Positions 1 to 10,071 of a stretch of DNA of 64,000 bases are shown in pieces. Below the pieces are notes generated by a model. The model ran no database searches. It had not been told where the DNA came from and worked only from the letters and a program-made list of their open reading frames with translations. The stretch is from Xenorhabdus lircayensis (lineage in GTDB: Bacteria; Pseudomonadota; Gammaproteobacteria; Enterobacterales; Enterobacteriaceae): positions 149,665 through 213,664 of the forward strand of contig NZ_JACOII010000022.1 of assembly GCF_016306625.1 (NCBI RefSeq). The letters are read 5' to 3'. The first letter of the stretch is position 1. Every line of letters starts with the position of its first letter. The position numbers and the translations under genes are program-made.

Positions 1-202
1 GTGCATGTGCTGCCCGCCGGATCATCTTATCCATGGTGGGCATAACAAAAGACCCCTCTTCAATGAACCTTTCCCCGATAATATTAGGTAAATGCAGTGT
101 GTTACCTGACAGGCGGGCCTTTTCTATCGTGCCATGAATAATGTTATCCATATTCAGGCTATCGGGAAGCAAACTGACTCCATTGGTAATATAAATCCCC
201 AT
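1..202 (-). CDS. Partial ketosynthase-like protein (N-terminus only)
   Basis: An open frame starts at ATG 202-200 and runs off the left edge, giving 67 residues that begin MGIYITNGVSLLPDSLN. It starts 3 bp after the stop of the ketosynthase gene upstream of it on the minus strand, so the two are probably co-transcribed and translationally coupled. The opening strand and the GVSLLPDS segment resemble the N-termini of beta-ketoacyl synthases, including the chain-length-factor type that pairs with an active ketosynthase. No active-site residue falls inside the visible part, so whether it is catalytic cannot be told. The family call is an inference from a short stretch and from its neighbours. 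Confidence 0.5.
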   Translation of the reverse strand, partial: MGIYITNGVSLLPDSLNMDNIIHGTIEKARLSGNTLHLPNIIGERFIEEGSFVMPTMDKMIRRAAHA

Positions 203-205
203 GAT

Positions 206-1471
206 TTACCCCTCAGACCGCTTCAAGATCAAGCTGCTATTTTCCCCACCAAAACCAAAGGAATTACTTATAATATGATGGACGTGCATTGCTTTTGCTG
301 AACTGTTGACATTAACAACGCCATCCATTTTTCCCGACTCAGAAAAATTCAGACTAGGAAGAATAAGTTCATTTTTCAATGTCTCAATGGAAAGTATGGC
401 TTCCAATAAACCGCTGACAGCAAGCGAATGCCCCGTCGCCGATTTAGTGGATATCACTGGAGGATTGTGGGGAAAAAGCGCATTAATCGCTCTGCTTTCC
501 GCAAGATCATTATTAACAGTGGAAGTACCATGGGAATTTATATGATCAATATCATTCGGTGATAAGCCTGCATCACGCAATGCCTCAGACATGCAGCTAA
601 GATAATATTGACCGGACAAATCCGTTGAGGTCATTTTATATCCTTCAGACTGCCGGGATATACCTGCAATTTCAGCCAAGATGTTGGCTTTTCTGGCAAC
701 AGCGTGAGAATAACGCTCTACGACCAAAAACGCAGAAGCATCTGCAAGGACGCAACCCGATCTGTCTTTATCAAATGCTCGTGAAGATTGACGCAAATCG
801 GCAAATGTACCACCATAAAGTGCTCTCACTTTCTTGAACAATATCTGCATAATCGGATGGGTGGCCTCTTCAGAAGCACCAACCAATGCGATATCAAGCC
901 TGCCGCTCTTGAGATTCTGGCATGCGGAATAAAGCGCTATCATTCCTGCTGTACAGGCATCACTGTAGACTCTTGGTAATGCAGGAATATGTAAATGGTT
1001 TGCCAGCTCCTCAATAAGTTCATATGGGGGCACTAAAGCCCCGAAACGTTCAATATCAATATATTTTGATGGGTGAGACATTTCTTCTTTGACGTAACGA
1101 GATAAAGCCTTACTGTCAAGAAACATCTTATTATTGGCAAAGAATAATTCACATTTAGCTTGATTCAGCTCTTTGTTGGTTAATCCTGCCATGTGCAAAC
1201 TATTTGATGCTGCACTGTAGGCCATCAAAAAAACACGATTATTGGATAATTGTCCTGCACAGTTGAATTGACTACGTAACCTATCTATATCTTTCGACGA
1301 CAATTTGGCACTAGGAACATTTTTTATTCCATATTCCTTTAATAACTCATCCTCACAGATAAGTGATTTTCCTTCTGCCAACGAATTAAATAAATCACTA
1401 GGGCAATCATGATTACGAACAATCAAACCATAACCGGTCACAGCAATTTTATCTGTCGGTATACCAGCCAT
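206..1471 (-). CDS. Beta-ketoacyl-ACP synthase, FabF-like, accessory
   Basis: 421 residues, the normal size for a KAS I/II-type condensing enzyme. The catalytic triad is visible: Cys173 in SDACTAG, His314 in INSHGTST and His348 in KSATGHS, with a glycine-rich FGFGGENSS close to the C-terminus. This class joins malonyl-ACP to an acyl chain by decarboxylative Claisen condensation. The N-terminal third is diverged from housekeeping FabF. The gene lies downstream of a dedicated acyl carrier protein and upstream of a second ketosynthase-like start, which suggests a small specialised lipid or polyketide cluster and not primary fatty-acid synthesis. The product is not predictable because most of the cluster lies outside the window. 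Confidence 0.85.
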   Translation of the reverse strand: MAGIPTDKIAVTGYGLIVRNHDCPSDLFNSLAEGKSLICEDELLKEYGIKNVPSAKLSSKDIDRLRSQFNCAGQLSNNRVFLMAYSAASNSLHMAGLTNKELNQAKCELFFANNKMFLDSKALSRYVKEEMSHPSKYIDIERFGALVPPYELIEELANHLHIPALPRVYSDACTAGMIALYSACQNLKSGRLDIALVGASEEATHPIMQILFKKVRALYGGTFADLRQSSRAFDKDRSGCVLADASAFLVVERYSHAVARKANILAEIAGISRQSEGYKMTSTDLSGQYYLSCMSEALRDAGLSPNDIDHINSHGTSTVNNDLAESRAINALFPHNPPVISTKSATGHSLAVSGLLEAILSIETLKNELILPSLNFSESGKMDGVVNVNSSAKAMHVHHIISNSFGFGGENSSLILKRSEG

Positions 1472-1573
1472 AGTTATTTCTACCTTAATAATAATTTTCT
1501 ATTAAAGTTGTACATTACTTTATTTACATAAAGTTACATCTTATTTACTTTTATATATCCAGGATGTGCATTG

Positions 1574-2035
1574 TTATTTAGCCAGAATATCTGAACAATA
1601 CCATTCTATTTCACCAATAATAACTTCATCAGCGCTTTTTCCATTAGATTCACAAACTGTCTGGCATAATGAAGCCCAATTATGTACATTAGTTTCACCA
1701 AACACATCTCCCAATGTATTAATAGAACCTAACTGGTCTTCAGTATAATTATAACAGCTATGAATCAGTAACCCCTTACCTTCTTGCGTGAGGGCGTCCC
1801 CGTTCAATAACCTCGATAATACGTTTTCAGAGAGAATTTCATGGGCATGAGCAAAAACACTTTTTGTCGGCATCGTTATTTTTAACTTTTTACTTAGATT
1901 AAATGACAGATCAATGACATCTAAAGAATCAGCATTCAACTCATTAATTAATGAAGACTTTGCCTTAATATCACTTTCTTCGATAAAAAGAATAGAGGAA
2001 AGTTCCTCACATACAGCAGAGATATATTTATTCAT
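1574..2035 (-). CDS. Acyl carrier protein with C-terminal extension
   Basis: 153 residues from ATG 2035. Residues 1-80 look like an acyl carrier protein: an acidic helical domain with NADSLDVIDL, in which Ser37 is the expected 4'-phosphopantetheine site. About 70 further residues follow, rich in Cys and Trp (LLIHSCYNYTED, HNWASLCQTVCES, EIEWYCSDIL), that I do not recognise. A longer frame from GTG 2098 exists, but MNKYISAVCEEL matches the usual ACP beginning; no strong ribosome site decides between them. The gene sits about 100 bp upstream of the ketosynthase on the same strand and would carry its acyl intermediates. The extension could be a partner-docking or accessory domain. Confidence 0.75.
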   Translation of the reverse strand: MNKYISAVCEELSSILFIEESDIKAKSSLINELNADSLDVIDLSFNLSKKLKITMPTKSVFAHAHEILSENVLSRLLNGDALTQEGKGLLIHSCYNYTEDQLGSINTLGDVFGETNVHNWASLCQTVCESNGKSADEVIIGEIEWYCSDILAK

Positions 2036-2588
2036 ATAGTACCCATTCGCAATAAAATATTTAACAACCAACTCCCAAGGAGAATAATAAACTCTCACAA
2101 CTTATTTCTTTGTGTCAATGAATAAAAACCCATCGTAATAATAAAAATAATTACACTTGCAATTATTTTTTTAATACTTCAAAAAAGGATAAGTAAAGCT
2201 GTTTAAACAATCCCTTCCAAACAAAAAAATCTGATTAAATTGTTTATTTTTAATAAGAAATAAGCATGGAAACATTACCTAAATAAACAGTAATCAATAA
2301 AAAACATTAAATAAAATTCACTAGTAAATTATGGAAAATATAAATAAGAAAAAAAACTCACCACACAAAATTAAAATTATTTAAATTCAATGAAATACAG
2401 CTTCATCACAAAAAAATCAGAAAATAATAGTTGAACACAACAAGACAAAGATCATAAAAAAATATCAATTTATTTTTTACAAATAAGAATCAACATCAAA
2501 TAATAATTAATATCAAATAAGAATTAACATTAAAGTAGAGAAAGTTATATTATTCCAACATTAATAGGGTTCGCTAGTGATTTAATCT
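2036..2588. other. AT-rich intergenic spacer
   Basis: About 550 bp of strongly AT-rich sequence upstream of the acyl carrier protein gene. I see no gene in it and no clear stem-loop. It probably contains the promoter of the ACP/ketosynthase genes. The low GC content is typical of horizontally acquired, H-NS-type silenced DNA, but binding was not tested. Confidence 0.5.
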
Positions 2589-2828
2589 TTAATTATAGTC
2601 TTTGTCACATACGCTATATTGAAATGGACGAATTTCATCCAGTAAGCCACTATCAAGTAGGAATGGTCTTGCAGCTTCCTTCAGATCACACTTACCGGAA
2701 TAGCGCCAAACGATATCCGCATGTGGCAACCATCGGAGTATTGTTGATGCATGGAGTTGGTATCCGGTTATCTCATTGACTTGTATCGCGAGAAGCTCAC
2801 TACGCCAGCGTGAACGTTGACAACCAAA
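2589..2828 (-). pseudogene. Transposase-like remnant (IS630-type helix-turn-helix?)
   Basis: An open frame without a start codon, flanked by an in-frame stop at 2829-2831 and ending at TAA 2589. It encodes about 79 residues including FGCQRSRWRSELLA, TGYQLHASTILRWL and HADIVWR. The spacing of RW...LA...TG...S..T..RWL...IVWR resembles the winged-helix part of IS630-family transposases. No DDE catalytic region is present and no terminal repeats were found, so this is a fragment. The family name is tentative. Confidence 0.4.
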
Positions 2829-2951
2829 TTAAATTCTTCAAGAGGATGCAAAATAAAGCGTCAGACCATGAGTTATCAGCCACTGTTTGGTAGCTGATCA
2901 TCTCTGTTGGGAGTCATTCTCGAATAACTGTTGATACCAGAGGATAAGAAA

Positions 2952-4316
2952 TTACTTCCCAATGCAAAAACTCGAAAAAATCCGGCCGAGTAAATCATCA
3001 GAGGAAAATTCACCCGTGATTTCGCTCAATGCCTGCTGTGCCAAACGCAGTTCCTCTGCCAGTAATTCCCCTGAACGGGCGAAGACCAACTGTTGATGAC
3101 CTTCCTGCAAATGTTCTGCCGCCGTATTCAATGCCTGTAAGTGACGACGACGGGCAAGAAAACCACCTTCGGTATTGCTGTTGAAACCCATCGCCTCTTT
3201 TAGGTGATCGCGCAGCAAATCAATACCTTTCCCTTCACGGGCAGAGAGGCGGATTAATACGTGACCACTGACTTCTGATACGCCGGTTTCTTCCCCGGTC
3301 ATATCCGTTTTATTGCGAATAACGGTAATAGGCAGGGATGCAGGCAATTTAGTCATAAATTCAGGCCAGATTTGCGCAGGCTCAACGGCATCGGTTGTCG
3401 TACTGTCCACCATAAACAGCACCCGATCCGCCTGTTCGATTTCCTGCCATGCGCGCTCGATACCGATACGCTCCACTTCATCACTCGCTTCACGCAATCC
3501 GGCCGTATCAATCACATGCAGCGGCATACCATCGATATGAATATGTTCACGCAAAACATCGCGCGTTGTACCCGCGATATCGGTGACAATCGCCGCTTCA
3601 CGACCCGCCAGCGCATTGAGCAGACTGGATTTACCCGCATTCGGACGCCCTGCAATCACCACTTTCATGCCTTCACGCAATAAGCTGCCCTGACGTGCCT
3701 GTAAGCGGACGTGACCCAGTTCAGCGATCACTTCATCCAACTTGGTTTCTATCTTGCCATCGGAAAGAAAGTCAATTTCTTCGTCGGGAAAATCAATCGC
3801 TGCTTCAACGTAGATGCGCAAGTTAGTGAGCGCTTCCACCATTTGATGGACTTGGTTGGAAAATGTGCCTTGCAGGGAATTCATCGCGGAACGCGCTGCC
3901 TGTTCAGAACTGGCGTCGATCAGATCCGCAATGGCCTCAGCCTGTGCCAAATCGAGTTTATCATTCAGGAAAGCACGTTCAGAAAATTCGCCCGGATTGG
4001 CAATGCGCACACCAGAAATCGTCAGAATACGCTTTAACAGCAAATCGAGAATAACTGGCCCGCCATGCCCTTGAAGCTCCAGCACATCTTCCCCCGTAAA
4101 AGAGTTAGGGCCAGGGAAGTAAAGTGCGATGCCTTGATCAAGTACAGAACCATCTGCATCACAGAAGGGCAGGTAATCGGCATAACGGGGCTTCGGGAGT
4201 TTCCCCAATACCACCTCAGCCACTTCCGCCGCCTTGCGGCCAGAAATACGCAGGATGCCTACACCGCCTCGTCCCGGAGGAGTGGCCTGAGCGACTATTG
4301 TATCGGTGGTATTCAT
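2952..4316 (-). CDS. mnmE: tRNA modification GTPase MnmE
   Basis: 454 residues, full length. The N-terminal tetrahydrofolate-binding domain starts [22 protein letters not shown]. The embedded G domain shows the P-loop [12 protein letters not shown], the G2/G3 region DIAGTTRD and DTAGLRE, and the guanine-specificity motif NKTD. The C-terminus is FCIGK with the invariant cysteine. With MnmG (also in this window) it installs the cmnm5 group on wobble uridine 34 of several tRNAs, using folate, glycine or ammonium and K+-stimulated GTP hydrolysis. It lies downstream of yidC on the same strand, as in E. coli, separated by a terminator-like hairpin and a palindromic repeat. Confidence 0.98.
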   Translation of the reverse strand: MNTTDTIVAQATPPGRGGVGILRISGRKAAEVAEVVLGKLPKPRYADYLPFCDADGSVLDQGIALYFPGPNSFTGEDVLELQGHGGPVILDLLLKRILTISGVRIANPGEFSERAFLNDKLDLAQAEAIADLIDASSEQAARSAMNSLQGTFSNQVHQMVEALTNLRIYVEAAIDFPDEEIDFLSDGKIETKLDEVIAELGHVRLQARQGSLLREGMKVVIAGRPNAGKSSLLNALAGREAAIVTDIAGTTRDVLREHIHIDGMPLHVIDTAGLREASDEVERIGIERAWQEIEQADRVLFMVDSTTTDAVEPAQIWPEFMTKLPASLPITVIRNKTDMTGEETGVSEVSGHVLIRLSAREGKGIDLLRDHLKEAMGFNSNTEGGFLARRRHLQALNTAAEHLQEGHQQLVFARSGELLAEELRLAQQALSEITGEFSSDDLLGRIFSSFCIGK

Positions 4317-4335
4317 GAAATTCTCTCTTTTGATC

Positions 4336-4384
4336 TATACCCGGTATTTTTCAAGCTGCTGCAACTTGAAATCTGTTGGGTATA
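4336..4384. repeat. Palindromic TATACCC/GGGTATA repeat (short form)
   Basis: A 49-bp inverted repeat with ends TATACCC (4336-4342) and GGGTATA (4378-4384) and an inner stem TTTCAAG...CTTGAAA. It is the same kind of element as at 18465-18520 and 39918-39975. It sits between mnmE and yidC. The pattern is that of the small intergenic repeats common in Xenorhabdus and Photorhabdus. Confidence 0.75.
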
Positions 4385-4399
4385 TAAACCGAAATAACA

Positions 4400-4420
4400 A
4401 AGGCGGCCAATGACCGCCTT
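4400..4420 (-). terminator. Hairpin after yidC
   Basis: AAGGCGG - CCAATGA loop - CCGCCTT, a perfect 7-bp GC-rich stem lying 36 bp past the yidC stop on the minus strand. It is followed on that strand by TTTGTTATTT. This fits an intrinsic, perhaps partial, terminator between yidC and mnmE. Confidence 0.7.
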
Positions 4421-4456
4421 CCACTTATTTTTAACAGACTTAGATTTTAAAAAGAT

Positions 4457-6073
4457 CTACTTTTTTTCGCGGGTATGCAAACCACGTTTTTCCAGACTGC
4501 GAAAAATAACCTGCTGCTGGATGATGGTAACCAAGTTACTGACGATATAGTACAGCACCAGACCAGATGGAAACCACAGGAAGAAGACGGTGAACATGAC
4601 TGGCATGTAGGTCATGATCTTCTGCTGCATTGGGTCAGTTACAGTAGTTGGTGACAATTTCTGGATAACAAACATGGTCACACCCATCAGCAATGGCAGG
4701 ATGTAGTAAGGGTCTTGTGCAGACAAGTCCTTAATCCAGCCAATAAATGGCGCATGGCGCAGCTCAACAGAACCCATCAGCATGTAGTATAGAGCAAGGA
4801 AGATTGGCATCTGAATCACCAGAGGCAAACAACCACCCAGCGGGTTCACTTTCTCTGTTTTGTACAACGCCATCATTTCCTGGCTCATGCGCTGACGGTC
4901 ATCACCGAAACGCTCACGCATCGCCGTGATTTTAGGCTGCAACAGACGCATTTTCGCCATTGAAGTGTATTGCGCCTTGGTCAGCGGATACATGATACCA
5001 CGCACGATAAAGGTGATCGCAATGATGGAGAAGCCCCAGTTACCGATGTATTCATGCAGGAATTTCAGCAGCTTGAACAGCGGTTGGGAGATAAACCACA
5101 ACCAGCCGTAATCTACGGTCAAATCCAGATGTGGTGCAACCGCCGCCATTTTGTCCTGAATTTCAGGGCCAACCCACAAAGTCGAAGAGATATTCTGCTT
5201 GCTGTTTGGTGCGATATTAACGGTTTCTCCCTTATACCCGATAATCGCCATCTTCTGACTTTTAGAGTCAATGGTATAGAATGTGCTAGTTTTATCCGCT
5301 CCCGGAACCCAGGCAGTAGCAAAATATTGCTGAAGCATCGCTATCCAGCCACCTTGGGTGGTCACAGAAAGCACTTTGTCGTCAGTAATATCATCGAATT
5401 TGTATTTTTCGTATTTTGTATCTGCTGATGAATATGCAGCACCACGGTAGGTATGCAAGGCAAAGTTGCTGCTGCCGGTATCACGATGTTTCGGCAATTC
5501 AACACTCTGCTTCAACTGACCAAAGAACGCCATTTGCAACGGCTTGTTGGTCACGTTATCGATGCTGTAATCAACAGAAACAGCATAAGCACCGCGTTTT
5601 AAAATGAAAGTTTTGACATAAACAACGCCATCTGGCGCAGTGTAAGTCATCGGAATTCGCAATTCATCCTGACCATCAGCCAAAACGAAGCTATTCTGAG
5701 TGGTGTGATAAAGTGGACGTTCCGCTTGGTTATCCGGGCCATTAATGCCAGTTAATCCACTTTGAGCGTGATAAGTGAACTCAGGGGTTGTTTCCAGCAG
5801 TTTGAACGGCGTTTGGGAACCGAGGGTATCAGGATAGGCCAGCAGATCAGCCTCCTCGACATCACCGCCACGAATATTGATGTGCAGCGAAAGCACATCC
5901 GTTTTCACGGTGATCAGTTTACCTTGCCCACTGCTTGCTTCGTTACTCAGCGTATTTGTTTGCTGCGTGATCTGTGCCGTTGGTTGTGGGTTCTTATCAT
6001 TCTCCCACGCTTGCCAGACCAAGAACGAAACAAACAGCAAAGCGATGAGAAGAAGATTGCGTTGCGAATCCAT
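4457..6073 (-). CDS. yidC: Membrane protein insertase YidC
   Basis: 538 residues, close to the family length. An N-terminal membrane anchor ([17 protein letters not shown]) is followed by a large periplasmic beta-sandwich domain, then the conserved five-helix insertase core from about residue 340 ([20 protein letters not shown], cytoplasmic [32 protein letters not shown]). It inserts and folds inner-membrane proteins alone or with SecYEG; the c subunit AtpE encoded at 45.4 kb is a classic client. Gene order rpmH-rnpA-yidD-yidC-mnmE is conserved in Enterobacterales, and its start lies 2 bp after the yidD stop, so translation is probably coupled. Confidence 0.98.
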   Translation of the reverse strand: MDSQRNLLLIALLFVSFLVWQAWENDKNPQPTAQITQQTNTLSNEASSGQGKLITVKTDVLSLHINIRGGDVEEADLLAYPDTLGSQTPFKLLETTPEFTYHAQSGLTGINGPDNQAERPLYHTTQNSFVLADGQDELRIPMTYTAPDGVVYVKTFILKRGAYAVSVDYSIDNVTNKPLQMAFFGQLKQSVELPKHRDTGSSNFALHTYRGAAYSSADTKYEKYKFDDITDDKVLSVTTQGGWIAMLQQYFATAWVPGADKTSTFYTIDSKSQKMAIIGYKGETVNIAPNSKQNISSTLWVGPEIQDKMAAVAPHLDLTVDYGWLWFISQPLFKLLKFLHEYIGNWGFSIIAITFIVRGIMYPLTKAQYTSMAKMRLLQPKITAMRERFGDDRQRMSQEMMALYKTEKVNPLGGCLPLVIQMPIFLALYYMLMGSVELRHAPFIGWIKDLSAQDPYYILPLLMGVTMFVIQKLSPTTVTDPMQQKIMTYMPVMFTVFFLWFPSGLVLYYIVSNLVTIIQQQVIFRSLEKRGLHTREKK

Positions 6074-6075
6074 CG

Positions 6076-6333
6076 TTAATGTTCTCTGTTATCGTCGTTT
6101 TTAGGTGGGACGGGATCGTCACCACCTTTGTGTAAGGGGTGGCATTTTAATACGCGTTTCACTGTTAACCAACTGCCTTTTATCATTCCAAACCTGCGCA
6201 ATGCCTCAATGCCATAATGAGAACAGGTAGGATTGAAACGACAACGAGGCCCCAGCAGTGGACTAATCACTAGCTGGTAGCCTCTGATCAAAGCAATCAG
6301 GAGCCGCGAGCCAAGCGACAATGACGACGCCAT
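6076..6333 (-). CDS. yidD: Membrane protein insertion efficiency factor YidD
   Basis: 85 residues. The signature [19 protein letters not shown] with its two cysteines and the C-terminal [13 protein letters not shown] are both present. YidD is a small amphipathic inner-membrane-associated protein that aids YidC-dependent insertion. It overlaps the 3' end of rnpA by 37 bp in another frame and ends just before yidC, the standard arrangement, so its translation probably depends on rnpA. Confidence 0.97.
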   Translation of the reverse strand: MASSLSLGSRLLIALIRGYQLVISPLLGPRCRFNPTCSHYGIEALRRFGMIKGSWLTVKRVLKCHPLHKGGDDPVPPKNDDNREH

Positions 6334-6656
6334 AACTTGCCCAAAGCTTCCGTTAGCTCACGGTTATCAAGCTCAGAGACCCCTTTCCTCACCAAAATCA
6401 CAAAATCCATTGAAGGCAATTTATGCTGATTTAAACGAAAACTTTCACGAGCCAGTCGCTTGATACGATTACGCTCATGGGCGCGTTTAACATTTTTTTT
6501 GGCGACGGTTAGACCGATGCGGGGATGCCCCAGCTCATTCAAGCGCCCAAGGATAGTTATCTCTGCGGAGCTTGCCCGTTGCGGCTGCTGGAAAACATAA
6601 GTGAAATGCTCGGGAGTTAACAAACGTAACTCCCTCGGAAAAGCGAGCTTAACCAC
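6297..6656 (-). CDS. rnpA: Ribonuclease P protein component
   Basis: 119 residues starting at GTG 6656 ([17 protein letters not shown]), the same unusual start and N-terminus as in E. coli. The RNR motif is visible as [15 protein letters not shown]. It binds RNase P RNA and helps it cleave 5' leaders from pre-tRNAs. It follows rpmH by 17 bp and overlaps yidD. Expression is expected from the rpmH promoter. Confidence 0.97.
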   Translation of the reverse strand: MVKLAFPRELRLLTPEHFTYVFQQPQRASSAEITILGRLNELGHPRIGLTVAKKNVKRAHERNRIKRLARESFRLNQHKLPSMDFVILVRKGVSELDNRELTEALGKLWRRHCRLARGS

Positions 6657-6673
6657 GAGTATGGTTAGCTTTA

Positions 6674-6826
<153 letters not shown>

Positions 6827-6931
6827 CTAGCTTAAAATTTGTTACTGATTCAGCAAATGCGTTGGCGACCAGTGAGAAATAAGTAGACACCGATGCCTCA
6901 ATCGCAACATCAATATATAGAAAGAGGCGGG

Positions 6932-6961
6932 ATTGTAATAAAATGTACTACCCTTAGTCAA
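6932..6961 (-). promoter_or_regulatory. Probable rpmH promoter
   Basis: On the minus strand TTGACT (6961-6956) and TACAAT (6937-6932) are separated by 18 bp, a good sigma-70 match about 120 bp upstream of rpmH. It points leftward into the ribosomal protein gene. Confidence 0.6.
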
Positions 6962-7139
6962 TCCAAGATGACGCGAGCCTGATCGTTTTCTTGTCTGATT
7001 TTTTACCTCAATCAGATATTCACCAGACATGACCAGACTTTTTGCTACCCGAGGTGCTTACCCCAAATCCTCACCAGACATGGCCGGAAAAAATCGTTGG
7101 CATCACACGCAGGGTGCAAGATTATACGGACTGTGCAAT

Positions 7140-7559
7140 AAAGCGCAAGGATCATACACAGATCGTTGCCACTGAATTAGTGATCATGGTGTTGTTTTCA
7201 CGTTGAATTTTAAACGATAACTAAATGAAGTTTGCTATATGCCATGATTACACTACAGTATCTCTTACAGGCCTTTATATTCTGCAAGTGCCAAAGCGTG
7301 GTGATCTCCCTGTGGATAAAAAGCGTCAAAGCTGTGTAAAAGAATGAGGATCTATGTCGTCTTTTGCGTTATGATCATTGGTCACGATCCCGATCTCTCT
7401 ATATGCGGATTATGCGGATCGTTGGGGGAGCGATGATATTAAAAATCGCCACAAGGTACATGCTATCTTCCTCACCACCGGGGAGTTATGCCTTGTGCCC
7501 AACATAACGTATCTATTATTCCGGTTTCTTTTATTGGTCTCGTTTTAGGGGAGTTCGCC
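7140..7559 (+). promoter_or_regulatory. dnaA control region with DnaA box and GATC cluster
   Basis: A perfect DnaA box TGTGGATAA lies at 7311-7319. Six GATC (Dam) sites fall at about 7303-7416, downstream of further GATCs at 7150-7190. This is the expected arrangement for a DnaA-autoregulated, SeqA/Dam-sensitive dnaA promoter. I could not fix the -35/-10 boxes with certainty. No gene is visible between rpmH and dnaA. Confidence 0.7.
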
Positions 7560-8948
7560 GTGTCACTTTCGCTTTGGCAGCAATGTCTTGCCCGATTGCA
7601 GGATGAGTTACCTGCCACAGAATTCAGTATGTGGATACGACCCCTTCAGGCAGAACTGAGTGATAACACTTTGGCTCTCTATGCCCCCAACCGTTTTGTG
7701 TTGGATTGGGTAAGAGAAAAATATATTAATAATATCAATTTGTTATTAAATGATTTCTGTGGTCCTGAAGTACCGTTGCTACGCTTTGAAGTAGGAAATA
7801 AGCCTGTTTCACCAAACCAGTCTGCATCTAAGAGAATCATTACCGATAAGCCAGTGGCTGCTGCACCGTCCAGTTTCTCTGTACGCCCAAGCTGGGACAA
7901 CGCAAAGGCCCAGCCAGAGTTATCCTATCGTTCCAATGTCAATCCCAAGCATACATTCGATAACTTTGTTGAAGGTAAATCCAACCAGCTCGCCAGAGCT
8001 GCCGCCAGACAAGTTGCTGATAATCCAGGGGGCGCATACAATCCCCTATTCCTCTATGGTGGAACAGGATTGGGTAAAACCCACCTTTTGCATGCTGTTG
8101 GCAATAGCATCATGGCACGCAAAGCCAATGCAAAAGTGGTGTACATGCACTCTGAACGTTTCGTACAGGACATGGTAAAAGCATTGCAAAACAATGCAAT
8201 AGAAGAGTTTAAACGTTATTATCGCTCAGTAGATGCCCTACTGATCGATGATATTCAGTTTTTTGCAAATAAAGAGCGATCCCAAGAAGAATTCTTTCAC
8301 ACGTTCAATGCCCTGTTGGAAGGTAATCAACAGATTATTCTGACATCAGATCGCTATCCAAAAGAGATCAATGGCGTCGAGGATCGGTTAAAATCCCGTT
8401 TTGGTTGGGGATTAACCGTTGCTATCGAACCACCGGAACTGGAAACTCGCGTTGCCATTCTGATGAAGAAAGCTGACGAGAACCAAATCCAGTTACCGGG
8501 CGAAGTGGCTTTCTTTATTGCCAAACGCCTGCGTTCCAATGTTCGTGAGCTCGAAGGCGCTTTGAATCGAGTCATCGCCAATGCCAATTTTACAGGTCGG
8601 GCGATTACTATTGATTTTGTACGCGAAGCATTACGTGACTTATTGGCTCTACAGGAAAAGCTGGTAACCATTGATAATATTCAGAAAACCGTGGCTGAAT
8701 ATTACAAAATCAAGGTTGCGGATCTGCTTTCCAAGCGTCGTTCACGCTCCGTTGCCCGTCCGAGACAAATGGCAATGGCGCTGGCAAAAGAGCTGACAAA
8801 TCACAGCTTGCCTGAAATCGGGGATGCCTTTGGTGGGCGTGACCATACAACCGTACTTCACGCTTGTCGAAAAATCGAACAGCTTCGTGAAGAGAGTCAT
8901 GACATCAAAGAAGATTTTTCTAACTTAATCAGAACACTATCTTCCTAG
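7560..8948 (+). CDS. dnaA: Chromosomal replication initiator DnaA
   Basis: 462 residues from GTG 7560, preceded by AGGGGAG. This start reproduces the family N-terminus ([17 protein letters not shown]); an in-frame ATG at 7488 would add 24 unrelated residues and is not used. Domain I is followed by a low-complexity linker, then the AAA+ domain III with Walker [11 protein letters not shown] and Walker [11 protein letters not shown]. The C-terminal DNA-binding domain IV carries [14 protein letters not shown]. It opens oriC at the 13-mers near 50.16 kb by binding the boxes listed there. It heads the dnaA-dnaN-recF-gyrB cluster. Confidence 0.98.
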   Translation: MSLSLWQQCLARLQDELPATEFSMWIRPLQAELSDNTLALYAPNRFVLDWVREKYINNINLLLNDFCGPEVPLLRFEVGNKPVSPNQSASKRIITDKPVAAAPSSFSVRPSWDNAKAQPELSYRSNVNPKHTFDNFVEGKSNQLARAAARQVADNPGGAYNPLFLYGGTGLGKTHLLHAVGNSIMARKANAKVVYMHSERFVQDMVKALQNNAIEEFKRYYRSVDALLIDDIQFFANKERSQEEFFHTFNALLEGNQQIILTSDRYPKEINGVEDRLKSRFGWGLTVAIEPPELETRVAILMKKADENQIQLPGEVAFFIAKRLRSNVRELEGALNRVIANANFTGRAITIDFVREALRDLLALQEKLVTIDNIQKTVAEYYKIKVADLLSKRRSRSVARPRQMAMALAKELTNHSLPEIGDAFGGRDHTTVLHACRKIEQLREESHDIKEDFSNLIRTLSS

Positions 8949-8952
8949 CGCT

Positions 8953-10053
8953 ATGAAATTTATCATTGAACGTGAGCAATTATTAAAACCTTTGCAGCAG
9001 GTTAGCAGCCCCTTGGGTGGCCGTCCTACTCTGCCCATTTTAGGCAACTTATTATTGCAGGTAACAGAAGGTTCCCTGCTACTGACAGGCACCGATTTAG
9101 AAACGGAAATGAAGGCTCGGGTTACGCTTACCCAGCCACATGAAGACGGTGCAACTACTGTTCCCGCGCGTAAATTCTTTGATATCTGGCGCGGGTTGCC
9201 TGACGGAGCAGAAATCAGCGTGGAACTGGATGGCGATCGCATTCTCGTCCGTTCTGGGCGCAGCCGTTTTTCACTCTCCACCCTGCCCGCTTCAGATTTC
9301 CCCAATCTTGATGATTGGCAGAGCGAAGTCGAATTTTCTCTGCCACAAGCCACACTGAAACGTCTGATTGAATCTACTCAATTTTCCATGGCGCATCAGG
9401 ATGTCCGCTATTACTTGAATGGCATGTTGTTTGAAACCGAAGGGGAAGAACTGCGTACCATTGCAACAGACGGCCATCGTTTAGCAGTCTGCTCCATGAA
9501 TATCGGACAAAATCTGCCATCCCATTCAGTGATCGTACCTCGTAAAGGGGTCATTGAATTGATGCGCCTGCTGGATGGCGGTGAAAATCCTCTACAATTG
9601 CAGATTGGCAGCAATAACATTCGTGCCCACGTCGGGGACTTTATCTTCACATCAAAGTTAGTTGATGGTCGTTTTCCTGATTACCGCCGCGTACTGCCAA
9701 AAAATCCCGATAAAACACTGGAAGCCAATTGTGACGTGCTTAAACAGGCATTTTCACGGGCGGCAATTTTATCCAACGAAAAATTCCGTGGTGTTCGCAT
9801 CTATTTAAGCGAAAACCAACTCAGAATTACGGCAAATAACCCAGAGCAGGAAGAAGCGGAAGAGATCGTCGATGTCATTTACCAAGGCACCGAAATGGAA
9901 ATTGGCTTCAATGTCAGCTACGTATTGGATGTTCTAAACGCCTTGAAATGCGAGCAGGTGAGTCTCCTGCTGACGGATGCAACATCCAGTGTGAAAATTG
10001 AGAATTCAGCCAGTCAGGCCGCGACTTATGTCGTGATGCCAATGCGCCTGTAA
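8953..10053 (+). CDS. dnaN: DNA polymerase III sliding clamp, beta subunit
   Basis: 366 residues, exactly the family length, starting MKFIIEREQLLKPLQQV and ending VVMPMRL, the conserved clamp C-terminus that lines the client-binding pocket. It forms a ring-shaped dimer around DNA that tethers polymerases. It starts 4 bp after dnaA, so the two are in one operon; clamp level and DnaA-ATP hydrolysis via Hda are linked processes. Confidence 0.98.
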   Translation: MKFIIEREQLLKPLQQVSSPLGGRPTLPILGNLLLQVTEGSLLLTGTDLETEMKARVTLTQPHEDGATTVPARKFFDIWRGLPDGAEISVELDGDRILVRSGRSRFSLSTLPASDFPNLDDWQSEVEFSLPQATLKRLIESTQFSMAHQDVRYYLNGMLFETEGEELRTIATDGHRLAVCSMNIGQNLPSHSVIVPRKGVIELMRLLDGGENPLQLQIGSNNIRAHVGDFIFTSKLVDGRFPDYRRVLPKNPDKTLEANCDVLKQAFSRAAILSNEKFRGVRIYLSENQLRITANNPEQEEAEEIVDVIYQGTEMEIGFNVSYVLDVLNALKCEQVSLLLTDATSSVKIENSASQAATYVVMPMRL

Positions 10054-10071
10054 CAACATTAACTCAACCAT

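Noticed and set aside
3313..4397. Several plus-strand open frames inside mnmE
   Set aside because: They mirror a clearly coding minus-strand gene and have no recognisable protein features.
7488..7559. 24-residue N-terminal extension of DnaA from ATG 7488
   Set aside because: GTG 7560 has a strong AGGGGAG site and gives the conserved SLSLWQQCL start; the extension has no family support.
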